DNA from: Bacteroidota bacterium
Lineage (GTDB): Bacteria > Bacteroidota > Bacteroidia > Bacteroidales > Cfx3-03
DNA length: 62,791 bases
NCBI GenBank assembly: GCA_013390605.1
Contig: JACAUB010000001.1
Location: 5,261-68,051 of the forward strand
Direction of reading: 5' to 3'
Part shown: positions 34,423 through 43,071 of the stretch, piece after piece
How the letters are laid out: each line of letters begins with the position of its first letter
Numbering within the stretch: position 1 is the first letter of the stretch
The notes under the pieces: model-generated
The model's database searches: none
What the model was told of the DNA's origin: nothing
Seen by the model: only the letters and a program-made list of their open reading frames with translations
Translations under genes and position numbers: made by a program

Positions 34423-35046
34423 TTATTTAGTATTCAAATGTAAATGTTTTCTGCGTTTCTCGTAGTAGCGCATTCCTTCATCATTTACAATCCCACGGAT
34501 GAAGTTATCAAACATGGCATCAAAGAGTGTATTAAAAGAGTATTGATCCGAAGGAAAGAAATCGGGGTTATGAATATCAATTAACCGACTAATGTATAAT
34601 CGTGCTAAAAGCTCAACACTAATATCATTTCGATAGATCTCCTGACTAATTCCTTTGAAAATATTTATTTTAATCTTTTCGAAGATAAAGTTAATTCTTT
34701 CTTCAATATGATGTTGATAAAGTTTTGGGTAAGTAGTTTTCAAACTAAACGTTAAAGAGGGCGTTACATCTTTAAACCGATCGCTGACTTCGCGTCCTAC
34801 GGTCAATAAGATGTCAATGGCATTAACCCCTTCAAAGTCGTACGTCTCAAAAATATCCTGAAAGCTTTGGCGTTCAAAAGAAAGAATCTTTTCTACCAGG
34901 TCGTAGTCAGTAGCAAAAAATTGCTTTAACTGTTCAACGGGAACTTCCATTTTCTCTGAAACCTCTGAAATAGAATAATTCAAAAGTTTCTGTGAATAGG
35001 CCAATTCTCTAATACCTTCCAGGGTTTTACGGAGATCGTCGTTCAT
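34423..35046 (-). CDS. TetR-like transcriptional regulator heading the men operon
   Basis: A 207-residue all-helical regulator. The N-terminal helix-turn-helix (about 20-50, YSISEVSEKMEVPVEQLKQFFATDYDLVEKIL) follows the TetR pattern loosely, and the rest is a divergent ligand or dimerisation domain. The frame is open another 62 codons upstream, but that part encodes low-complexity hydrophobic sequence and overlaps the promoter, so I start at the ATG at 35046. The thioesterase gene begins 23 bases downstream. Control of the men genes and of itself is inferred from position. Confidence 0.7.
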   Translation of the reverse strand: MNDDLRKTLEGIRELAYSQKLLNYSISEVSEKMEVPVEQLKQFFATDYDLVEKILSFERQSFQDIFETYDFEGVNAIDILLTVGREVSDRFKDVTPSLTFSLKTTYPKLYQHHIEERINFIFEKIKINIFKGISQEIYRNDISVELLARLYISRLIDIHNPDFFPSDQYSFNTLFDAMFDNFIRGIVNDEGMRYYEKRRKHLHLNTK

Positions 35047-35084
35047 TGAGTCAAATTTAATTTGGAATATTTTTGCAAAGCGTG

Positions 35085-35113
35085 CAAAGTTAGCAAACTT
35101 TATATAAATGCAA
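35085..35113 (-). promoter_or_regulatory. Housekeeping promoter of the tetR-men operon
   Basis: On the minus strand TTG (35113-35111) is followed after 18 bases by the -7 box TAACTTTG (35092-35085). Three short AC/GC-TTTGC copies surround the box (AGTTTGCTA, ACTTTGCAC, GCTTTGCAA), which could also be a repressor site. The leader to the ATG would be about 32 bases. Confidence 0.6.
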
Positions 35114-35304
35114 TGAAATGTGGCACAAAAAGCTTTACAAATTTGCACATTACTAAGTGATAAATCAATTATATAAAAATGTATAAATATAAATAGTCCA
35201 TAAAAAATAGATTTTAGATCGCTATAGATCAATATTTAATAAAATATATGGGAATAACGTTCTAAAAAATGACTAATTAAAATGTGTGATGAATTGAGTA
35301 AAAA

Positions 35305-35343
35305 CAAAAAAAGCCCACTATCATTAATAACAGTGGGCTTTTT
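35305..35343 (-). terminator. Rho-independent terminator of the GH31 gene
   Basis: GCCCACT pairs with AGTGGGC around a 12-base loop, flanked by A-rich and T-rich runs on both sides. It lies 18 bases beyond the GH31 stop. The rest of the 314-bp gap from 35047 holds only the men promoter region and AT-rich sequence. Confidence 0.8.
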
Positions 35344-35360
35344 CAATTAAAGCATTTTAT

Positions 35361-38300
35361 CTAAAAGGTAAGATTGAAGTTGATTTTGCTTGCGACCGGA
35401 AACTTTTTGGTTTTAATAGTTACTACGCCATTCCGGTCTGTCTGATCAAAATACCAGCCTTCAGCAGCAGTAGCAAATTTTTCTTTCGACTTGCTACCCT
35501 TTGCTGTTTCTGCATTGATCAGGATGCGATGGGGTTTCTTTGCAACATGAATCTGAAGTAGATAAACACGTTCCTGAAGTTTCCCTTTATATTCACCCTT
35601 GCTCGGATTGATCGTAAACAGTATAGGCTGCACGCCATCACACTCTCCAGTGCATTCAAAGAGCTGTTTCGCAAAAGCGCCTTTTCTGTGTTCACGGGTT
35701 AGTCCATCATCTTCGTAGAGTGTAAAGTTGCTTTGTCCTGCAGGGTAGATATCAAGCGTCAGCGTATCTGCAGCACGTTCTGCGTCATACATCATCTGTG
35801 GATAGAGTGGTAAAATAGCGCCTCCTCTTACAAATAAAGGAAGTTTATCCAGCGGTGCAGGATAATTGTTGAGGGTCTTTCCTCCAGAAATGGTTTCACC
35901 ACTCCAATAGTCAAACCATTTTCCTTCTGGTAAATAAATGCCATCGCGTTTTCCTTCTGATTTATAGACGGGAGCTACAAGTAATGATTTTCCCAGCATA
36001 TACTCATACTTAGTTTTTTCTTCTCCCCATGTCAAGGTGTCTTTTGGAAACTCCAATAATAATCCCCTAACAGCAGGTACTCCTGTTTCGTAGGCCTCAT
36101 TACAAAGTGTATACATATATGGCGTGAAACGTTGTTTCAACATCAGATACTTGCGATTGATAGAAGTATAGGGCTCTCCAAATAACCAGGGTTGTTTATC
36201 CACAATCTTGTTCTTATTATTTGATGCCCATCCACTCATTGTCATGAAGACAGGGGTGAAACATTTCCATTGTATGTCGCGTGTATAGGTTGAATCACTT
36301 CCACCAAAGATGCCATCAACGTCACCTGTAGCACAGTTTTGTGCAGATAATCCAGATCCTACCAACGTTGGGATATGCCATTTAATATAGTTCCAGCTTC
36401 CACTCTGGTCGCCTGTCCATAACACCGAATGGCGATGACTCCCGGCCCATCCGCAAACTGACCATACAAACCCACGTGCATCGCTGTTGTTTTCGATGCC
36501 TTCATAAGCCGATTTAACACCATCGATTGCAAATTTGTATCCCGGTCCAACCCAGGCAACATCTAGTTTACAGAGACGAGTGCCATATTCTCCCACTTCG
36601 CGGGCAATCTTTTCTACACCGCTTTCTGTCCAGAGGCCTGTGTAGAAGCCGCGTTTGTGAAGTTCTTTTACCACAGAATCCAGTTTGGTATATCCACATC
36701 CATAGCCATCGTTCGGCAGAATCCATCCTCTGGGCATGTTGTTTTTGATGTAATTGTCAGCAATCAGTTTAATTACATCAGGAGTTGTTCCTTTTGTGCC
36801 GGTTGAGTTACTGCTCGAAGGTTTTGCCCCACGATTGTAACAGTTTGCATCACCCATACTCAACGCCCAACGTGGCATCAAAAATGGTTTTCCGGTAATG
36901 TCTGTGTAGCTTCCTAAAATATCCTGAAGTGTATTTCCTACAAAATAATAGCAGTCGAAACGTGCTTCGGTGTGACTTAGTGAAACAGTTTGTTGGAAAT
37001 CATATTCTCCGGGTGCATAGGTGTTTCTGAGAGCCCCGTATCCTTTATTGCTCATAAAGAATGGTGCAGGATTTGGATTTCCACCATCTTCCCAGTTGTA
37101 GTCGATATTCATTTTAATCTTTTTTCCACGATGTGAGAAACGACCATTTTGTTGTCCTCCACCATAGAAATATTCATCATCACCGCGGTTGACGTATTGA
37201 ACCGTTTGTTCACCATAGGTCAGCCCTTTGGTCTCTTCCCAGATCAGGGTGCTGTTATCTGCTCTATATAGCGCAAATCGTAGTGGCGATTTAAAGGCGC
37301 GAAGGGCAAGTTTTGGAGTACTCATTAAATAGTAACTTCCTTCATCTGTCCATTTCAGCGATACCGGTTTAATTGGCGCATTGATTACAATATCATTTCC
37401 GGCCGGATTTGTAAATTCACCATCATAAGCCATCCACATTCTAAAGATATCGTCACGATAAAAAATTACTTTGAGTTGTGCATTATGACAAGCAAATAGC
37501 ACTTCATTTTCTCCTTTAGTAACGTTGGTTACTTCGCCAAGCGAATAGGCTTGTGAATAGAGTACCCGATTCAGGGTGTCATTGGATGCTCTTTTATCTC
37601 CTTGTAATGAAGTGTAAAATTTTATCCTATGAATGCCAATGTCAGTCAGATCTACAGAAGGGAAGCTTACTTTCAGCGTATCGATTACTTTAAAAGGTTT
37701 TTGTGCAGAAGCATCCACCGAAACTTTCACCGGCTCACGTTTATCAATTTTGAGGAAGCAGTCAAATCGTTGCTTTATATCTTCAGCGCCAAGGTTGATA
37801 ACTGAAAATGAAAAGACATCCTGTTTTGTAAAGCTATTACCGGTTGATTTGTGCGAAGTAATGTCAAAGGCAGCAAGATCAGCTTCCAACGATTCCTGAA
37901 GCTCAATATCATCCACCATCCAATACCATGCATACATTCCTCTCCAGCTAAAGCGAAGATAGACTGTCTTTTTCCCTGCAGCATATTTTGTAATGTTCAA
38001 TTCAATATTCATCGGGTTTGCGCATTCTCCCTCAGACTCAATGCCATTTCTTACATCATATTCTTTCCAAGTGGTTCCATCTGAGCTTACCTCGACAAAT
38101 AGTCCTGCATCTTTACGAATACCACCATAGTCATTCCACATAAAGTTTTGTTGGAACTTTAATACTACAGAGTGCTTATTTGAGCAGTCGATCGCTCCTG
38201 TCTGAACTGAAGCATCAGCCCAGGCGTTATTCTTTTTCCATTTTCGGTATGCCTTATCAACGCGGACACCCGGGGCATATTGAAGGTGAAATCCACGACT

Positions 38301-38543
38301 CTTCGAAGCGATAGGAGGGGCTTGTTGCGAATGAGCATACGACCCCGGAAAAGGTTGGTCAGTCACAGTCCAGTTGAGTGTACTGTCGTTTTTACAGATG
38401 AAGTTCCATCCGGTGGGGAGCTTGCCATCCGAAAAGTCTTCTTTCCAAAACGTTTGTCCATAAGCAGGTTTTATGGTTGTTTTCTGAGCCTGCAAATAGC
38501 CAAACGAAACAAGGAACATCAGAAGTAGCGATATTTGTTTCAT
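35361..38543 (-). CDS. Secreted GH31 glycoside hydrolase with N-terminal adhesin-like domain
   Basis: A 1060-residue exported alpha-glycosidase. The signal peptide (1-19, ending LQAQ) is followed by a jelly-roll choice-of-anchor/MAM-like domain (about 30-220, FWKEDFSDGKLPTGW). A linker and GH31 N-terminal sandwich, the TIM barrel (about 560-830) and C-terminal sandwiches complete it. The nucleophile is probably Asp661 in KLDVAWVG and the acid/base Asp712 in WTGDQSGSW. The nucleophile region is not the WxDMNE of classic alpha-glucosidases, so alpha-galactosidase or another specificity is possible. It has its own terminator. No SusCD partner is adjacent. A -7-like TATCTTGC lies at 38580-38587. 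Confidence 0.88.
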   Translation of the reverse strand: MKQISLLLMFLVSFGYLQAQKTTIKPAYGQTFWKEDFSDGKLPTGWNFICKNDSTLNWTVTDQPFPGSYAHSQQAPPIASKSRGFHLQYAPGVRVDKAYRKWKKNNAWADASVQTGAIDCSNKHSVVLKFQQNFMWNDYGGIRKDAGLFVEVSSDGTTWKEYDVRNGIESEGECANPMNIELNITKYAAGKKTVYLRFSWRGMYAWYWMVDDIELQESLEADLAAFDITSHKSTGNSFTKQDVFSFSVINLGAEDIKQRFDCFLKIDKREPVKVSVDASAQKPFKVIDTLKVSFPSVDLTDIGIHRIKFYTSLQGDKRASNDTLNRVLYSQAYSLGEVTNVTKGENEVLFACHNAQLKVIFYRDDIFRMWMAYDGEFTNPAGNDIVINAPIKPVSLKWTDEGSYYLMSTPKLALRAFKSPLRFALYRADNSTLIWEETKGLTYGEQTVQYVNRGDDEYFYGGGQQNGRFSHRGKKIKMNIDYNWEDGGNPNPAPFFMSNKGYGALRNTYAPGEYDFQQTVSLSHTEARFDCYYFVGNTLQDILGSYTDITGKPFLMPRWALSMGDANCYNRGAKPSSSNSTGTKGTTPDVIKLIADNYIKNNMPRGWILPNDGYGCGYTKLDSVVKELHKRGFYTGLWTESGVEKIAREVGEYGTRLCKLDVAWVGPGYKFAIDGVKSAYEGIENNSDARGFVWSVCGWAGSHRHSVLWTGDQSGSWNYIKWHIPTLVGSGLSAQNCATGDVDGIFGGSDSTYTRDIQWKCFTPVFMTMSGWASNNKNKIVDKQPWLFGEPYTSINRKYLMLKQRFTPYMYTLCNEAYETGVPAVRGLLLEFPKDTLTWGEEKTKYEYMLGKSLLVAPVYKSEGKRDGIYLPEGKWFDYWSGETISGGKTLNNYPAPLDKLPLFVRGGAILPLYPQMMYDAERAADTLTLDIYPAGQSNFTLYEDDGLTREHRKGAFAKQLFECTGECDGVQPILFTINPSKGEYKGKLQERVYLLQIHVAKKPHRILINAETAKGSKSKEKFATAAEGWYFDQTDRNGVVTIKTKKFPVASKINFNLTF

Positions 38544-38812
38544 GGGTTGTTTTGATTTTATGCGGTATTAAAATGCGGTGCAAGATACTAATAAAAATTC
38601 AAAAGATATATTTTGATACAAATATTTGTCTTAATATAAGTATACTTCCTAAATAGGGCTCTTCCCAATGTTACATATGAGGCTTTTTAAAAGGCGAAAA
38701 GTAAAGATAAGTTAACAATCAATTTACTTGCTTTTCGCAATTCCTTAACTTATTTTTAGATTATAGTAGTCGATCAACGATAAAGTTAATTAATAAACTA
38801 ATATTTAATGCT

Positions 38813-40156
38813 ATGCCTCGAACAAAAGAATCAACTAAGAAAATTTTTGTACTCGATACATCGGTTATCCTTTACAATCATAACGCCATAAATAGTTTTG
38901 ACGATAACTATGTTGCCATTCCTATTACGGTGTTAGAAGAGCTAGATAACTTTAAAAAGGGAAATGATACCAAGAACTTTGAGGCTCGCGAATTTATCCG
39001 GATTCTGGATACCTTGTCGGAACGACATTTAATCAACGACTGGATACCACTAAAGACCACCAAAGGAGGCAAGTTCAAAGTGATCATGAATGAGAGTGTC
39101 CCTGCCGAAAAAGATGCCCGTCGTATCTTTGATGACAATAAACCCGACCACCGTATCTTAAATGCAGCCATGGCTATGGCTGCCGAGAATGTTGATAAGA
39201 GAGTAATATTGGTTACCAAAGACATTAACCTTCGTCTAAAAGCAAAGAGCCTTAATATTCCTGCCGAAGATTTTGAAACGGGTAAGATCAAAGATCTCGA
39301 GTCTCTATATGCAGGTAAATCAACAATAGAGCATCTTGATAAAATTTTAATTGATGAGCTTTATCAGGAGGGTGAAATCCTTCCAGCCGATTTGGGTATC
39401 AAGAATCCTATCCCCAATGAATATTACATCTTAAAAAATACCAAGACTTCTATTTTAGCTTACTATAATCCACTTTCCGGAATGGTAGAGAAGGTAGAGA
39501 AGAAACCGGCTTATCGGATAACTCCACGTAATGCCGAACAGGTATTTGCACTACATGCCATTATGAATCCCAATGTTCAACTCGTCACCCTTCAGGGTAT
39601 AGCTGGTACAGGAAAGACTTTGCTGGCACTGGCCGGAGCACTCGAACAGATCAAACAGTATAAGCAGATTCATATGGCACGACCCATTGTACCATTGAGC
39701 AACAAAGAACTGGGTTTCCTTCCGGGCGATATCAAATCAAAGATCACCCCATACATGGAACCACTCTATGATAACCTGAAATTCATTCAGAGTCAGTTTA
39801 AAAATAATGAGTCAGGCAGTCGGCTCATTACCGATTCTCTCGAAAGTGAAAAAATCTATATCACACCATTGGCATATATCAGGGGGCGTAGTATCAGCAA
39901 TGTATTCTTTATTATTGATGAAGCTCAAAATCTTACGCCTCATGAAGTAAAGACAATCATTACCCGGGCAGGCGAAGGTACTAAAATCATCTTTACAGGC
40001 GATATCTATCAAATTGATACACCCTATCTGGATGCGCAGAGTAACGGACTATCCTATCTGATCGATAAAATAAAGCACCATCCCATTTATGCACATGTAC
40101 GATTGGAAAAAGGAGAACGTTCAGAATTAGCAAACCTTGCCAACGATCTGTTATAA
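38813..40156 (+). CDS. PhoH-family ATPase with N-terminal PIN domain (PhoH2)
   Basis: A 447-residue fusion of a PIN nuclease domain (about 12-150, VLDTSVILYNHNAI with acidic residues continuing in EELDNFK and DARRIFDDN) and a PhoH P-loop ATPase (about 235-445, Walker A GIAGTGKTLLAL, Walker B VFFIIDEAQNLT, FTGDIYQID). PhoH2 proteins are reported as RNA helicase/ribonucleases. The nucleotide motifs look intact. It appears to be transcribed alone or with the reductase gene that follows after 90 bases. Confidence 0.93.
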   Translation: MPRTKESTKKIFVLDTSVILYNHNAINSFDDNYVAIPITVLEELDNFKKGNDTKNFEAREFIRILDTLSERHLINDWIPLKTTKGGKFKVIMNESVPAEKDARRIFDDNKPDHRILNAAMAMAAENVDKRVILVTKDINLRLKAKSLNIPAEDFETGKIKDLESLYAGKSTIEHLDKILIDELYQEGEILPADLGIKNPIPNEYYILKNTKTSILAYYNPLSGMVEKVEKKPAYRITPRNAEQVFALHAIMNPNVQLVTLQGIAGTGKTLLALAGALEQIKQYKQIHMARPIVPLSNKELGFLPGDIKSKITPYMEPLYDNLKFIQSQFKNNESGSRLITDSLESEKIYITPLAYIRGRSISNVFFIIDEAQNLTPHEVKTIITRAGEGTKIIFTGDIYQIDTPYLDAQSNGLSYLIDKIKHHPIYAHVRLEKGERSELANLANDLL

Positions 40157-40246
40157 AAAGGTTGCTATTTTTGCTACAACAAATTAGAAGGACGCATGTT
40201 AAAACTTCGGGCGTATTTGTTCCCGACTAAAAGAGTATAAAAGGAT

Positions 40247-41185
40247 ATGAAGATAGCAATCATTGGCACAGGTGGTGTAGGTGGATATTTCGGTGGCAAG
40301 ATGGCGCAAGCAGGATTTGATGTAACCTTCGTTGCAAGAGGCGAAAATCTGAAGGCGCTTCAGCAGAACGGACTGACGGTAAAAAGCTTTCTGGGTGATT
40401 TCAATATTCTTCCGGTGAAAGCTACCGATCAAATCGACCAGATTGGGAAAGTCGATCTGGTCATTCTTGGGGTCAAAGCATGGCAGGTAAAAGAAATTGC
40501 GACAACGTTAACCCCATTACTTCATTCGGATACCGCTGTCATGCCTTTGCAAAATGGTGTTATGGCATCCGAGGAGTTACAAGCAGCAATTGCTAAGCAA
40601 AATGTGATCGGTGGTTTATGCCGGATCTTTGCCAAGATAGAATCTCCGGGCGTGATTAACCATTTTGCATACGATCCCTTAATTATTTTTGGAGAGCTGA
40701 ATAATGAGAAGAGTGAACGGATAGAGAGAATAAAATCTCTTTTCGATACCTCAGGTATCAATTCTAAGATTGCTGATGATATCACCGCTGAGTTATGGCG
40801 TAAGTTTATTGGTATCTGTGTGGGTGGATTGCTTGCTGTTACCCGCTCAGACTATGGCATCGTTCGAGAGTTACCACAGACCCGAAAACTGATGTGTGAC
40901 TTGTTGTTCGAAACCTATCGACTCTCACAGAAGATCGGTATAAATATTGAATCCGATTTTACCGACAAGACCATGGACTTTATCGACTCTTTTCCTTCAG
41001 ATTCAAATACCTCATTAGCGCGCGATGTCTGGGAGGGAAGACCCTCTGAAATTGAATACCAGAATGGCACTGTCGTAAAACTAGGAGAAAAATACGGAAT
41101 GGCAACCCCCATTAACCGATTTATTTATGACTGTATTTTGCCGATGGAGATTATCGCCAGAGGGGAAAATCATAGCATTGTCTAA
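40247..41185 (+). CDS. Ketopantoate reductase family protein (PanE/ApbA-like)
   Basis: An NADPH-dependent 2-dehydropantoate 2-reductase-like enzyme, which in pantothenate synthesis makes pantoate. The N-terminal Rossmann motif is GTGGVGGYFGG, followed by ARGENLKALQQNG. The catalytic lysine lies in TAELWRKFIGICVGG, and RPSEIEYQNGTVVKLGEKYG is the typical C-terminal helix region. Length is 312 residues. No other pan gene is adjacent, so a broader alpha-ketoacid reductase role is possible. A terminator follows about 160 bases downstream. Confidence 0.87.
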   Translation: MKIAIIGTGGVGGYFGGKMAQAGFDVTFVARGENLKALQQNGLTVKSFLGDFNILPVKATDQIDQIGKVDLVILGVKAWQVKEIATTLTPLLHSDTAVMPLQNGVMASEELQAAIAKQNVIGGLCRIFAKIESPGVINHFAYDPLIIFGELNNEKSERIERIKSLFDTSGINSKIADDITAELWRKFIGICVGGLLAVTRSDYGIVRELPQTRKLMCDLLFETYRLSQKIGINIESDFTDKTMDFIDSFPSDSNTSLARDVWEGRPSEIEYQNGTVVKLGEKYGMATPINRFIYDCILPMEIIARGENHSIV

Positions 41186-41343
41186 TGCAATCTGTTCGTT
41201 TTTATTTTCATTGCTTTTTCTCTATCTATTTGATATTAAAAAATATGTCAAGCTTAATGTTGTGAATTTTCGAAATGAGGATCTGGTCTGAATGACGGCT
41301 ACTAATTTTATGCAGGATTGCAGAATGTACCTATAAAACTATA

Positions 41344-41382
41344 AAAGGCAGCTTCTATCCAAAAATAGAAAGCTGCCTTTTA
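41344..41382 (+). terminator. Rho-independent terminator in the panE-like to glycosidase gap
   Basis: AAAAGGCAGC..TTCTAT pairs with ATAGAAAGCTGCCTTTT, with one bulged base. It ends the panE-like transcript. The rest of the 385-bp gap (41186-41570) shows no gene; 41440-41530 is a more GC-rich stretch without recognisable structure. Confidence 0.75.
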
Positions 41383-41570
41383 ATATTGATTTTGTTAGAT
41401 TAGCCGTTGGTTGAATGAGTGTATATTATTTAACCTGGCCAATAGCAACGTTTCAGGTCTCGCTCGGGTTTACGCTCTGCTAGTACCGTAAATTGAGCAT
41501 AGAGGATACCTGTACAAATAAACCGGGCTTAACTTAACGGCATATAATGAGTTATTAATTTCGAATCTTT

Positions 41571-42872
41571 TTATTTTTCTTTACTCCATAATTCAAACAT
41601 CGTAATTGCTTTGTACAGCACTCCGGCTTCTCCTCTGAAAGTCCCTGAACCTTTAGGCTTGTTATCAACAGAATACCATTCGTAGAAACCATTGTTGGCC
41701 TTAACCCGTTTTACCATAGGCTGTACTTGTTCATAGGCTTCCTGCACAAAACCATTCTTAATCAGTTGTTGGATCATACGACCTCCAAACCAGGTCCAGT
41801 CACCTCCATTCTGATAACTATATTCAGGATTCATGATTTTATTAATAAAATAACCATTCGGATAAGGAGGATAAAGTGTAAGGCCAATGGATGCCGCCCC
41901 TGCTTTTTTGACCCTTCGAATCATTTCGTTGAGGGATATTTTAATTTCATTCTTGCTCAATAAACCAGCTTCGATAGCAATTGTAGTCCCTCCGAAATAG
42001 TAAATCCTGTTCTCATCAAAGTCTGAAGGGAAAGGCGATCCTTTTAAATAGATGTGTGGAATAAATTTATGATTCTTGTTATCCCATAAATATTTACGAC
42101 AATTTTTAGCAATGCTTTCACGGATGGGATCCCATTTTCCTTTTGTAACAGGCAACATCTCTGTCAGGTTGTTCAGAGCGATGATAAACATGGCGTTATC
42201 ATAGATGTCGATTGCGGGATGCGTATTCTCATCCAGTGTAACACCCCATCCATGCTCAGGTTGTACGTCGCCCCAGTCTGCAGTCGTTGCCCCGATTAGT
42301 AGTCCGTATTGCTTGTTAAACCGGTAATTCATTAAAAAGTCCATTGCATCTACCAAACGCATTGCCACGGTTTTCCCATCAATTTCTTTACTTAGAATGG
42401 TAGTGTCGCCAGTTAAATGTATGTATTTGTAAACAGCTTGGACCAGTGATGACTCCTGATCGGTTTCAACAGTATTCTTATGTCCCGCATACCGTGGTTC
42501 ATTCTTTGAATAGATAAAACCATATTTAACTTCACCAACTTTTTCAACAGGTGTAAATCCATCAATAATATTTCCATCTTCGCCCTGCATCCTGAAAAAA
42601 ACCAACAAGTTCTCTTTCATCTCGTCCTTTCCGAAAACTTGTGCAGCAAGCTCTATAAAGGTGTTGTAATCGCGAATCCAAACTTCGCGGTAGCCATCAC
42701 CGGCATTAAATCCGGTCTTCATTATTTCGAGTGCTTTTTGTTTGGTAAAAGCGAAATTCTCATCATTTCTTATGTTTGCAGCCAGTTCGCCTGCTTTCTT
42801 AAATGACTGACCTTGGCATGGGACTGCAAAAAGTATAATGATCAGCCAAATCCAATTATTTTTTAATTTCAT
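41571..42872 (-). CDS. Secreted six-hairpin (alpha/alpha)6-barrel glycoside hydrolase
   Basis: A 433-residue exported enzyme with signal peptide (1-21, ending CQGQ) and an (alpha/alpha)6-barrel like those of MGH1/GH63 and related glucosidases and mannosidases. Motifs include GYREVWIRDYNTFIEL, TTADWGDVQPEHGWG, YYFGGTTIAIEAGLL, GGDWTWFGGRM and a C-terminal GEAGVLYKAI. Acidic residues in RDYN, DWGD and GGDW are candidates for catalysis. Being in line with GH38 and a mannose-6-phosphate isomerase, it probably trims alpha-mannoside or glucosylated mannoside ends, but the exact CAZy family is uncertain. A dispersed repeat abuts its ATG. Confidence 0.8.
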   Translation of the reverse strand: MKLKNNWIWLIIILFAVPCQGQSFKKAGELAANIRNDENFAFTKQKALEIMKTGFNAGDGYREVWIRDYNTFIELAAQVFGKDEMKENLLVFFRMQGEDGNIIDGFTPVEKVGEVKYGFIYSKNEPRYAGHKNTVETDQESSLVQAVYKYIHLTGDTTILSKEIDGKTVAMRLVDAMDFLMNYRFNKQYGLLIGATTADWGDVQPEHGWGVTLDENTHPAIDIYDNAMFIIALNNLTEMLPVTKGKWDPIRESIAKNCRKYLWDNKNHKFIPHIYLKGSPFPSDFDENRIYYFGGTTIAIEAGLLSKNEIKISLNEMIRRVKKAGAASIGLTLYPPYPNGYFINKIMNPEYSYQNGGDWTWFGGRMIQQLIKNGFVQEAYEQVQPMVKRVKANNGFYEWYSVDNKPKGSGTFRGEAGVLYKAITMFELWSKEK

Positions 42873-42956
42873 CAGTAGATAATTTTTAGGTTAAGGTCTG
42901 ATGGAACTCACATATTAAATTTACCCACGGTGTTTGTAAAACATGCTCGTTTCATA
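42872..42956 (+). repeat. Dispersed repeat, copy B (about 85 bp)
   Basis: It matches copy A in TCAGTA, ATAATTTTTA, TAAGGTCTGATGGA, GGTGTTT, CATGCT and GTTTCATA, with a 4-base gap near the middle. It begins at the first base of the glycosidase start codon and forms the gene's immediate upstream region. Confidence 0.7.
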
Positions 42957-43017
42957 ATCGTTCGTTTTATTGGTTTCGGTTTTTATTGTTGAGAATAAAA
43001 AAGAAATTATTTTTTAT

Positions 43018-43065
43018 ACCTGTTGGTTGAATTAAATTAGTACATATTTCATTCAACCAACAGGT
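43018..43065. other. Perfect 15-bp hairpin between GH38 and the six-hairpin glycosidase
   Basis: ACCTGTTGGTTGAAT (43018-43032) and its exact complement (43051-43065) flank an 18-base loop, 7 bases after the GH38 stop. Neither strand has a U-tract directly after the stem, so it may protect the 3' end of the upstream mRNA segment rather than terminate. Confidence 0.6.
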
Positions 43066-43071
43066 TAAATC

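Noticed and set aside
35047..35232. 62-codon N-terminal extension of the TetR-like protein
   Set aside because: It begins at a TTG, is hydrophobic low complexity and spans the deduced promoter of the operon.
41440..41530. Possible third copy of the dispersed repeat
   Set aside because: Only short scattered matches (GGTCTCGCTCG, GTTTACGCTC); the ordered blocks of the two real copies are missing.
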